11,698 nt of DNA from JBMOLK01 sp049325575 (lineage in GTDB: Bacteria > Bacillota > Clostridia > Acetivibrionales > Acetivibrionaceae), in NCBI GenBank assembly GCA_049325575.1, contig JBMOLK010000171.1, forward strand, positions 1 to 11,698, read 5' to 3'. The position numbers were made by a program, and so were the translations under genes. The notes under the pieces were generated by a model. That model made no database searches. It saw nothing but the letters and a program-made list of their open reading frames with translations, and was not told where the DNA came from. Below, piece by piece: positions 6,609 to 11,698 of the stretch (position 1 is the first letter of the stretch; each line of letters begins with the position of its first letter).

Positions 6609-7165
6609 ATGAGATCTAGGGTATTTTTGCATATTCCCCCGAAAAGTCTGAATGCGGTAAAGATTTCACAAGACCGGAGTACCAGTTGATGAAACGTATG
6701 CTCAGGGGTGGAGATGTTTTATATATAAAGTCACTTGATAGGCTGGGACGAAACAAGCAAATGATATTAGATGAATGGCAGGAATTAATTAAGGTTAAAA
6801 AAATTGATATTGTTGTTTTAGATATGCCTCTCCTGAATACTACAAAATATAAGGACTTAAACGGTATTGAAACATTAATTTCTGACTTAATACTTCAACT
6901 ACTAAGTTATATGGCCGAAGATGAACGCAAAAGGATAAAAGAAAGACAAGAAGAAGGCATTAAGGTTGCAATCAGCAAAGGAGTTAAGTTTGGCAGAAAG
7001 AAAATAGAAATCCACGAGAGTTTTAAATCTACATACAATGAGTGGAAGCAAAACAAGATAACAGCAGTAGAAGCTATGAGGATCGCAGGTATGAAAAGCA
7101 ATACCTTTTATAGAAGAGTAAAGGAGTACGAAACAACTTTAAATGCCGATGTTAAGATTTACTAA
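6609..7165 (+). pseudogene. Serine recombinase (resolvase family) lacking its catalytic N-terminus
   Basis: A good promoter and ribosome site lead to ATG at 6609, but that frame ends at 6685 after 25 codons of unrelated sequence. The recombinase frame is open from 6620 and becomes recognisable at about 6659: KDFTRPEYQLMKRMLRGGD, then SLDRLGRN (arginines of the resolvase active site), YMAEDERKRIKERQEEGI and GVKFGRKK, ending in a helix-turn-helix-like tail (ITAVEAMRIAGMKSNTFYRR). Family members begin with about 50 residues carrying the catalytic Ser (Y-x-R-V-S); these are missing. An internal start at TTG 6686 or ATG 6689, about 9 bases after a chance GGAG, could still give a protein of about 158 residues with dimerisation and DNA-binding parts but no catalysis. 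An N-terminal deletion with frame loss is the simplest reading. Confidence 0.8.
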
Positions 7166-7239
7166 GCGTCTTAAATATGCTCCCAGCCTTACCAAATAAA
7201 TCAATTCTAGTATTATAAACAACTTGTTTTATTCCAGGT

Positions 7240-7256
7240 GTACCCAATATGGGTAC
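7240..7256. repeat. 17-bp perfect palindrome
   Basis: GTACCCA, three bases ATA, then TGGGTAC: seven-base arms match perfectly. It sits in the non-coding stretch between the recombinase remnant and the manganese catalase, not near any start codon. Could be a protein-binding site or part of a lost element; no function is evident. Confidence 0.4.
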
Positions 7257-7407
7257 TATCTTATCAATGTGAGAAATGATCTAAGCGATAAATATATGTA
7301 TTCCAATGTTTAAATACAATAAAATGAACTCTGTGAGTACAAGATTATGGATTGAACATCAGAACCAGTAAAGAAGTAAGTTACCTAAGGCATATAATGC
7401 ATAACAT

Positions 7408-7451
7408 ATACAGAACGGCTTAAAGCAAGTGTACCCTGAGCCGTTCTGTAT
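7408..7451. terminator. Strong hairpin downstream of the manganese catalase gene
   Basis: A perfect 13-bp inverted repeat (ATACAGAACGGCT at 7408-7420 with AGCCGTTCTGTAT at 7439-7451; 18-base loop) begins 8 bases past the catalase stop. There is no U-run on either side, so it is not a classic intrinsic terminator; it may protect the mRNA 3' end or need a factor. The placement favours an end-of-gene role for the minus-strand transcript. Confidence 0.55.
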
Positions 7452-7458
7452 CATAACC

Positions 7459-8157
7459 TTAATGTTGAGACTGGTTATTTTGGCTGTCTTGATCCGGGTT
7501 ACTAAAGCTCGGGTGCTGAGGATTGTTCACATCAAAAAATTTTCCCGGTGTAGATAAGTCAAAGTAGAGCTTGGAGTCTTTAGTAATACCCCAGTCTCTT
7601 TGGGAACCACTGTCCTGAATTTTATTAAAAGCTTCTCTAAACAAGGTGTTATGTGCTTCCTCTCTATTCAGAAGAAAGTCAATGGTATCTCTTACGCCTT
7701 TGTCGTTAATCTGCCTGTGAAGATACTCATAAACTACCTTTGCCCGTTGTTCAGCAGCTATATTGGATAAAATGTCGGCAGCTAAATCACCGGTTTCGTT
7801 TACATAAGCTGCTGTCCAAAGCTGACCGGAGGCATTTGTAAGCATAGGTGCAAGTCCGGTAAGTACATGCGCTTCTATATTGCCTACTGTAGCATTCTGT
7901 GCATCAAGGTTATGCCCATTTAGCATATTAATTGTTGTAGCAACCATTTCCATATGGCTCAATTCTTCCGCTGCAATATCAAGGAACAGATCTTTTATGG
8001 CGGGATCTTTAATGCGGAAGCTCTGTGAAAGATACTGTAGTGCTGCTTTAAGTTCTCCCTGCGGACCACCCAGTTGCTCCTGCAGCATGGCAGCATAATT
8101 AGGATTGGGGGCATCCACTCTAACTTCATGTAATAATTGTTTATCATGTTTAAACAT
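7459..8157 (-). CDS. Manganese (di-Mn) catalase / CotJC-like protein
   Basis: 232 residues from ATG at 8157-8155, chosen because GGGAGGAG lies 8 bases upstream; an in-frame ATG at 8196 has no such site. All five dimanganese ligands of the family can be placed: E35 (GPQGELKAA), E65 and H68 (AAEELSHME), E136 (IAAEQRAK) and H169 (REEAHNTLF). Expected reaction: 2 H2O2 to 2 H2O plus O2, in the cytoplasm or, for CotJC-like members, in the spore coat. The last 30 residues are a Asn/Gln/Asp/Ser-rich tail, shorter than the C-terminal extension of long catalases such as the Lactobacillus enzyme. No cotJA or cotJB partners lie beside it, so a stand-alone oxidative-stress enzyme is at least as likely as a coat protein. 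It is transcribed divergently from the alpha/beta hydrolase across 171 bases. A 13-bp hairpin follows the stop. Confidence 0.9.
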   Translation of the reverse strand: MFKHDKQLLHEVRVDAPNPNYAAMLQEQLGGPQGELKAALQYLSQSFRIKDPAIKDLFLDIAAEELSHMEMVATTINMLNGHNLDAQNATVGNIEAHVLTGLAPMLTNASGQLWTAAYVNETGDLAADILSNIAAEQRAKVVYEYLHRQINDKGVRDTIDFLLNREEAHNTLFREAFNKIQDSGSQRDWGITKDSKLYFDLSTPGKFFDVNNPQHPSFSNPDQDSQNNQSQH

Positions 8158-8328
8158 AACTTTTGCTCCTCCCAAAGTTTTAGAATTGTAGATCATACTT
8201 CCATAATGTTATTGTTTGCTTTATTATTCGTATATATGTAACTTACTATATACTCTCGGATAACAGCTGTAAGAAAAGGACATACTAGCTTTGAAATATT
8301 TGATATAAAACTAAAGGAGACTAAAAAA

Positions 8329-9144
8329 ATGCAAGTAGAAGACAAATTTTCCTCTATCGGCAACTATAAACTTCATTATAAGCAGTCCGGTACAGGTGCT
8401 CAGACAGTGGTCCTCCTGCATGGTATTCCAACCAATTCCTTTTTATGGCATGGGGTAATACCTTTTCTAAGTGAAACCTATACAGTGATTGTACCTGATT
8501 TGCTTGGTTATGGACTATCTGACAGGGCGTCTCAGGATGAATTGTCACTTCCCAACCAGGCGAAACACATTTTAAAGCTTCTAGATATCCTAAATATTCA
8601 GCAGGCTCATTTCGTAGGTCATGATCTGGGAGGGGGAATTGTACAAATACTGGCCGATAAGTATCCTGAACGTGTATTGAGTATAACCGTTGCTGATGGT
8701 GTATGCTTCGCTAACTGGCCTCTGCCAAAAGTTGCAGCTATGCGTTGGCCTACAGCACCTGAATTTGAACCAGGCCCGGCATTAATTGAGCAGATGATCC
8801 GCGGGGGCGTATATAATCCTGAAATCTTAACCCCTCAAGTGATGGAAGCATTCACTTCACCTTTTGCTACTCCAACAGGGCCGGAAGAGCTCAAACGTGC
8901 ATCCCTGGCACTTGACCATCATCAAACAGAAGATATTGTGCCTGACCTTCCCAATTTAAAAGTACCAGTTACTCTGTTATGGGGACAGCATGACCGTTAT
9001 CTTCCTCCTTATTGGGGTCAAAAACTGCAGGAAGCTATTCCGAATTCCAAGTTAAAAATTCTACCTGAATGCAGCCATTATTCCATGCTTGATAATCCTG
9101 TTCTTTTTTCGCAGGAACTAATAAACCACTTAAACAACCAATAA
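8329..9144 (+). CDS. Alpha/beta hydrolase with Asp nucleophile (dehalogenase/epoxide-hydrolase-like)
   Basis: 271 residues, start preceded by AAAGGAGA. The fold's landmarks are in order: HGIPTNSFLW (31-40, oxyanion loop), PDLLGYGLSD (56-65), nucleophile elbow GHDLGG (97-102) with D99, acid D222 in WGQHDRYLPP, and H250 in PECSHYSMLDNP. An Asp rather than Ser nucleophile places it with haloalkane dehalogenases, epoxide hydrolases and relatives. The Trp that follows the nucleophile in haloalkane dehalogenases (HDWG) is Leu here, and the Asn or Glu after HG is Ile, so the halide-binding pair is missing; dehalogenation is unlikely. An epoxide- or fluoroacetate-type hydrolase, or a lactonase-like enzyme, remains possible. 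It is cytoplasmic (no signal). Divergent to the catalase; a hairpin terminator follows. Confidence 0.85.
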   Translation: MQVEDKFSSIGNYKLHYKQSGTGAQTVVLLHGIPTNSFLWHGVIPFLSETYTVIVPDLLGYGLSDRASQDELSLPNQAKHILKLLDILNIQQAHFVGHDLGGGIVQILADKYPERVLSITVADGVCFANWPLPKVAAMRWPTAPEFEPGPALIEQMIRGGVYNPEILTPQVMEAFTSPFATPTGPEELKRASLALDHHQTEDIVPDLPNLKVPVTLLWGQHDRYLPPYWGQKLQEAIPNSKLKILPECSHYSMLDNPVLFSQELINHLNNQ

Positions 9145-9166
9145 TAAAGATGCTAATCATATGTTT

Positions 9167-9202
9167 TAAAGCTGTACTTTAATGTCTCAGAGTGCAGCTT
9201 TA
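9167..9202 (+). terminator. Intrinsic terminator after the alpha/beta hydrolase
   Basis: A 14-bp stem (9167-9180 with 9189-9202, including two G-U pairs) with an 8-base loop begins 22 bases after the hydrolase stop. The tail is only moderately U-rich (TTCATACACTTTTTA), so efficiency is uncertain. Confidence 0.65.
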
Positions 9203-9275
9203 TTCATACACTTTTTAATCAATAAGATTTGAAAGCTATCTTCATGCAGTAAGAATTTATATTTTGATTTTTGGA

Positions 9276-9380
9276 ATGGATTATAAAGATGCACTGGCTT
9301 TTGCTAATAAACATGATGACTTTGGATGGTATCAGAGAATTCAAGATGCTGGCTATAATCTCAAGAAATTAATTATCTAG
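9276..9380 (+). other. Short ORF or gene remnant
   Basis: ATG at 9276 opens 34 codons (MDYKDALAFANKHDDFGWYQ...) to TAG at 9378; the same frame is open back to 9219. The composition is protein-like, but there is no proper ribosome site and no family I recognise. The piece could be the tail of a lost gene. It lies in the 622-base stretch between the hydrolase and oxidoreductase genes. Confidence 0.22.
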
Positions 9381-9409
9381 ATTGAGCTTTTAAGCACAAG
9401 TAAGGAGAT

Positions 9410-9523
9410 TTGAGTAGCGACATCCTGTCAAGACCGTTAGACGGCTATATAAATATAAAGATAATTAAGGAGTCAAGTAATGACAATTTCAAGCGAAATC
9501 TTAAACTTCCAGTACAGGTATAA
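9410..9523 (+). other. Overlapping small ORF with TTG start, doubtful
   Basis: TTG at 9410 opens 37 codons (LSSDILSRPLDGYINIKIIK...) ending at TAA 9521. AAGGAG precedes it by only 2 bases, too close for a normal site. The frame overlaps the better-supported micro-ORF at 9480. It may be a gene fragment; I include it because the reading is free of stops and protein-like. Confidence 0.18.
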
Positions 9524-9545
9524 AACCTGTGTTTTTTTAATGTGA
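9480..9545 (+). CDS. Micro-ORF (21 residues) overlapping a terminator: possible leader peptide
   Basis: ATG at 9480 lies 7 bases after a good AAGGAG. It encodes 21 residues (MTISSEILNFQYRYKTCVFL plus M) and stops at 9543-9545. Its last third overlaps an intrinsic terminator hairpin with a seven-T tail (9514-9538), the arrangement of an attenuator leader whose translation would disrupt the hairpin. The residues YRY and the terminal hydrophobic stretch are not a known leader. No plus-strand gene follows; 15 bases after the stop the left inverted repeat of the cassette begins. Either the regulated gene was displaced or the match is chance. Confidence 0.35.
   Translation: MTISSEILNFQYRYKTCVFLM
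9514..9538 (+). terminator. Intrinsic terminator within the micro-ORF
   Basis: ACAGGT (9514-9519) pairs with ACCTGT (9525-9530) around a 5-base loop ATAAA; after one G comes TTTTTTT (9532-9538). The stem is short, but the layout is a standard intrinsic terminator for plus-strand transcripts arriving from the region after the hydrolase. Confidence 0.65.
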
Positions 9546-9560
9546 AAAGGAATAAAATAA

Positions 9561-9602
9561 CTTGGGGTAGTACCAGCATCTGTGTCATGTACTGAAAAGT
9601 AA
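9561..9602 (+). repeat. Left terminal inverted repeat of the cassette
   Basis: Begins CTTGGGGTAGTACCAGCATC and ends ACTGAAAAGTAA. It pairs with 10961-11002 at 41 of 42 positions; the only difference is T at 9581 against G at 10982. The match stops sharply at the outer edge (A9560 against A11003) and fades gradually inward, where scattered matches continue for about ten bases. Confidence 0.85.
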
Positions 9603-9669
9603 ATGTAAATTTTTTGTAGAATAAATGACGCAAAAACTCAGCACTTCTTTATGTGATATCAAAAAATAT

Positions 9670-9723
9670 AAAAAGTAGACTTATGTGATAGTGTTTTATA
9701 CTAACACATAAAGCCTACTTTTT
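9670..9723 (-). terminator. Terminator hairpin after the flavoprotein gene
   Basis: AAAAAGTAG (9670-9678) pairs with CTACTTTTT (9715-9723), continuing through CTT/AAG and ATGTG/CACAT with small mismatches. It lies 44 bases past the minus-strand oxidoreductase stop and inside the cassette. The A-rich outer arm gives the minus-strand transcript a U-run. Confidence 0.75.
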
Positions 9724-9766
9724 GTGTTAGTTTTCTGTTTAAAGACACTTTTCAAAGTGACTATGC

Positions 9767-10861
9767 TTATTGGGTATTATTAGATATAGACCTTTTTATA
9801 AAACCTGTAGAGCGGACAGCATTGGCTGCTAAGCTTAATACAGGTAAATTTGTGTTTGGTATGATATAGTTAACCAGAGGTAATTTAAGGAAACTAATAA
9901 GTCTATCAAATCCTTTGTTATTCAAGTTATTTACATATTCTCTTAGTGTTAGAGAGTTGGCATAGTGTTTATCAAACCATGCTGTTAGCTTATTATAATC
10001 TTTTCCCGTTATTATTGATTCGGCAGCATATATACCGCTTAATATTGACGTAATTTGCCCAAAACCCATAAATGGTAAAACAAACCCTCCAGCAGCCCCA
10101 GTTAGTAAGACCTTCCCTATTTGCCTAGTTGAAACCCTTCCCAATTTGTATTCTTCATACTTAAACTCTGTATTTGGTATTGGTTTTATTTCTAAATCTT
10201 CAATCGTCTTTAACCAAAGGGAATCTAATTCTTGTGGTGAAGATGGAATTGCTACTGTACAATAGCTAGCCTCATTTGTGTCAAAAGGTGCAAAATATAC
10301 CATACAGTTTTTACTGAGCTTAGTGTTAATCCATATTTTTGAAACACCAAGATCGAATTTACCTTTAACAATACAGCCTTTCAAAAATGCCTCGGTATCT
10401 GTCTTCCATACACCAAGTTCCCTTGAAATAGTAGGATCTCCAGTAGCAATTACAATCCAGTCAAAATCTCTTTCAAGTTCCTGCCAGGTAATAGTTGAAT
10501 TAAAATGGATATTAGTTTTTATTTGTTTAAACAACTGGCATTCCCATGATCGATTATCATGACCTCGAATTGATGTATAGCCTAAATTATATCCAGTAAA
10601 TGTTGCTTTATTGTTAGGTGAGTATATTTCAATTGTATGTGTTATTCCAGCTGGTAGTAAATTTAAATTATATTTTTTATTCACATAAATAAGAGGATCT
10701 CTAATAGGTCTATGTACTAATTGTATTACTGCTTCCATATTCGGAAAGCGTTCACCTACTCGGTGACGCTTCTCAAAAATTACTGGTACCACATTGTTGT
10801 CTTCTAGATATTTTGCACATGCTAATCCAGAAAGGCCAGCTCCTAATATTGCTACTTTCAT
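9767..10861 (-). CDS. FAD-dependent oxidoreductase, geranylgeranyl-reductase-like fold
   Basis: 364 residues; AGAGGA lies about 11 bases before ATG. The N-terminal Rossmann motif GAGLSGLACAKYLE (7-20) with E30 (VIFEK) binds the ADP part of FAD. ATGD (139-142) is the usual second contact. TGAAGGFVLPFMGFGQ (254-269), followed by SGIYAAESI, matches the FAD/lid motif of geranylgeranyl-reductase-type and hydroxylase-type flavoproteins (usual form GDAAGFVxPxxGEG), with the Asp of GD replaced by Gly-Ala. The C-terminal third is helical and basic. There is no signal peptide; the enzyme is probably cytoplasmic or peripherally membrane-bound. Substrate unknown: candidates are an isoprenoid lipid double bond or an aromatic/antibiotic ring. 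It is the only cargo of the repeat-bounded cassette. A TATAAT on the minus strand (10924-10919) lies 58 bases upstream with a weak -35. Confidence 0.82.
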   Translation of the reverse strand: MKVAILGAGLSGLACAKYLEDNNVVPVIFEKRHRVGERFPNMEAVIQLVHRPIRDPLIYVNKKYNLNLLPAGITHTIEIYSPNNKATFTGYNLGYTSIRGHDNRSWECQLFKQIKTNIHFNSTITWQELERDFDWIVIATGDPTISRELGVWKTDTEAFLKGCIVKGKFDLGVSKIWINTKLSKNCMVYFAPFDTNEASYCTVAIPSSPQELDSLWLKTIEDLEIKPIPNTEFKYEEYKLGRVSTRQIGKVLLTGAAGGFVLPFMGFGQITSILSGIYAAESIITGKDYNKLTAWFDKHYANSLTLREYVNNLNNKGFDRLISFLKLPLVNYIIPNTNLPVLSLAANAVRSTGFIKRSISNNTQ

Positions 10862-10960
10862 GTTTCTTAATCCTCTGCAGTTATAGTAGTACTATTTTAA
10901 CCAAATAAAGAGAAAAATATTATACGCTAAACATATATGGTAAATACAAAATTTTAACAA

Positions 10961-11002
10961 TTACTTTTCAGTACATGACACGGATGCTGGTACTACCCCA
11001 AG
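10961..11002 (-). repeat. Right terminal inverted repeat of the cassette
   Basis: Reads TTACTTTTCAGTACATGACA inward-to-outward and ends GGTACTACCCCAAG at the outer edge. Inverse complement of 9561-9602 with one mismatch (G10982). Together with the 99 bases to the oxidoreductase ATG it contains no open frame; the region also holds the gene's candidate -10 box. Confidence 0.85.
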
Positions 11003-11051
11003 AATTGTTTATAAGGGATAGACTGTCAATTCGTAGAATTCATATTTCGTG

Positions 11052-11088
11052 AGGTCTAGCCATCCGGCTCGATGGTCTTGGGCCTTTT
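11052..11088 (+). terminator. Intrinsic terminator beyond the cassette
   Basis: AGGTCTA plus GCCATC (11052-11064) pairs with GATGGT, a 2-base bulge, and TGGGCCT (11071-11085), including G-U pairs; loop CGGCTC; then TTT after the closing T. No complete plus-strand gene feeds it now. With the left-flank micro-ORF it may be the leftover 3' side of the unit interrupted by the cassette. Confidence 0.6.
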
Positions 11089-11221
11089 AATATTGCGAAG
11101 GTTTATATCAGTGTTTTATGACGGCCTGTACATAAAGAAAATCTCAACAGTATTAATACATGCAAGCTCTTAATTTTTAGCAGACTACTCTTATATTTAT
11201 TTGCATTTGGCTTTGTAAAAC

Positions 11222-11455
11222 CTATACCCTAGCAAAACTATTTATATGCTCTTCAATTATACCGGATTTAAGCCATGTTTGAATTAATTTTTTTACCTTA
11301 ATCTCAACTTTTTCAGGATCCCAATCTATATACACTTGCAAATCTTTTGCAATCTCATCTATTGTAAATTCACTATGTCCTTTAGATAAAATAATATTAT
11401 ATATTGTAAAGTTAATATCCCTTTCGTTTTTCACAGGTACTTTTACTAAACACAT
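11222..11455 (-). CDS. Small protein with possible winged-helix/DNA-binding fold, unrecognised
   Basis: 77 residues; AAGGAGG lies 7 bases before ATG, an excellent ribosome site, and TATAAT on the minus strand (11479-11474) overlaps the region just upstream. The middle (TIDEIAKDLQVYI, then EIKVKKLIQTWLKSGIIEEH) has the spacing of a helix-turn-helix followed by a third helix, as in small winged-helix regulators or the DNA-binding part of larger ones. The N-terminus (MCLVKVPVKNERDINF) could form a strand. No known family was recognised. It is isolated: a terminator and the cassette lie on one side, an IS3-like end on the other. Confidence 0.65.
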   Translation of the reverse strand: MCLVKVPVKNERDINFTIYNIILSKGHSEFTIDEIAKDLQVYIDWDPEKVEIKVKKLIQTWLKSGIIEEHINSFARV

Positions 11456-11577
11456 ATATTTGCCTCCTTATAAATTATAACAAGTTTATCATACTTATTT
11501 TTACTTTTTCAATAAAAATTCAAACATAATTTTTAATCGTTATTAAATTTTAATAATTGCTCTATGTGCCTCATACC

Positions 11578-11698
11578 TGATTTGCCGGACACAGTTGAGT
11601 TAGGGTACAATATAACTGTGGAGGGAAACTAAATGAAGAATACTGGAAAACGTTACAATGAAGAATTCAAAGCTGACATTATCCGGCTCATACGTGAG
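11578..11698 (+). mobile_element. Left end of an IS3-like insertion sequence, running off the window
   Basis: The putative end starts at TGATTTGCCGGACACAGTTG (11578-11597), followed by a short leader and a transposase start at 11633. IS3-family elements start with TG, and the first transposase ORF usually begins within about 60-100 bases of the end. The exact boundary cannot be fixed without the right end. Confidence 0.6.
11633..11698 (+). CDS. IS3-family transposase OrfA, N-terminus only
   Basis: GGAGGG lies 7 bases before ATG. The 22 codons in the window read MKNTGKRYNEEFKADIIRLI followed by RE, the typical opening of the HTH_Tnp_1 (IS3 OrfA) domain, which binds the element's inverted repeats. 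The rest, including OrfB with its DDE residues, is outside the window, so activity cannot be judged. Confidence 0.75.
   Translation, partial: MKNTGKRYNEEFKADIIRLIRE

Larger units (their letters stand above)
9561..11002. mobile_element. Transposase-less cassette bounded by 42-bp inverted repeats, carrying a flavoprotein gene
   Basis: The 1442-bp segment is bounded by inverted repeats of 42 bp with one mismatch. Inside are a single complete oxidoreductase gene (9767-10861, minus), a TATAAT on the minus strand at 10924-10919, and a terminator hairpin at 9670-9723; nothing resembles a transposase. This is the form of a mobile insertion cassette or Tn3-derived miniature element with cargo. The repeats contain GGGG three bases from the outer edge; Tn3-family ends are about 38 bp and begin GGGG. 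No target duplication is obvious: beside CTTGGGG the flanks are AATAA and AATTG (only AA shared); beside GGGG they are AACTT and AAGAA. Alternative: two inverted copies of a small repeat that flank the gene by chance. Confidence 0.72.

Noticed and set aside
8329..9144. Calling the alpha/beta hydrolase a haloalkane dehalogenase
   Set aside because: The Trp after the nucleophile and the Asn/Glu after HG that bind halide are replaced by Leu and Ile.
9561..9602. Inverted repeats as CRISPR repeats or a simple terminator pair
   Set aside because: Only two copies, in inverted orientation and 1.36 kb apart, so neither an array nor a hairpin; transposon-like ends fit better.

Overview
The window looks like the chromosome of a low-GC, Gram-positive, anaerobic spore-former of class Clostridia. 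The evidence is the AT-rich composition, strong GGAGG-type ribosome sites, short hairpin-plus-T terminators, a PocR-type histidine kinase, a CotJC/Mn-catalase-family protein and a single-domain zinc phospholipase C. A Ruminiclostridium-like species is a reasonable guess, but the sequence alone does not prove the genus.

Layout. Bases 1-3354 are ordinary plus-strand housekeeping and signalling: the 3' end of an unrecognised gene, an RDD-family membrane protein with an extra C-terminal domain, and a soluble PocR-PAS histidine kinase with no response regulator beside it. A perfect 12-bp bidirectional terminator separates the kinase from a convergent gene for an exported or membrane-anchored coiled-coil protein. 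Bases 4442-7165 are a worn accessory stretch: a small coiled-coil ORF runs into a decapitated, frameshifted subtilisin-like protease; a secreted zinc phospholipase C follows, with a perfect TATAAT and a run of ten G in place of a normal Shine-Dalgarno; then come a tiny membrane protein and a serine recombinase that has lost its catalytic N-terminus. Bases 7408-9202 hold a divergent pair, a manganese catalase (minus) and an alpha/beta hydrolase with an Asp nucleophile (plus), each followed by a hairpin.

The most unusual feature is at 9561-11002. A 1442-bp segment is bounded by 42-bp inverted repeats that match at 41 of 42 positions and contain a GGGG near their outer ends. Inside are one complete FAD-dependent oxidoreductase gene, its own candidate -10 box and its own terminator, and no transposase. 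This has the form of a mobile insertion cassette (passenger gene between transposon ends, moved in trans). It lies between a possible leader-peptide/terminator unit on the left and another terminator on the right. The window closes with a small minus-strand gene for a possible DNA-binding protein and the left end of an IS3-like insertion sequence.

As a whole, 4.4-11.7 kb reads as a region where genes arrive and decay: two pseudogenes, a repeat-bounded cassette and an IS end lie among intact single-gene transcription units. No CRISPR array, tRNA or rRNA was seen.
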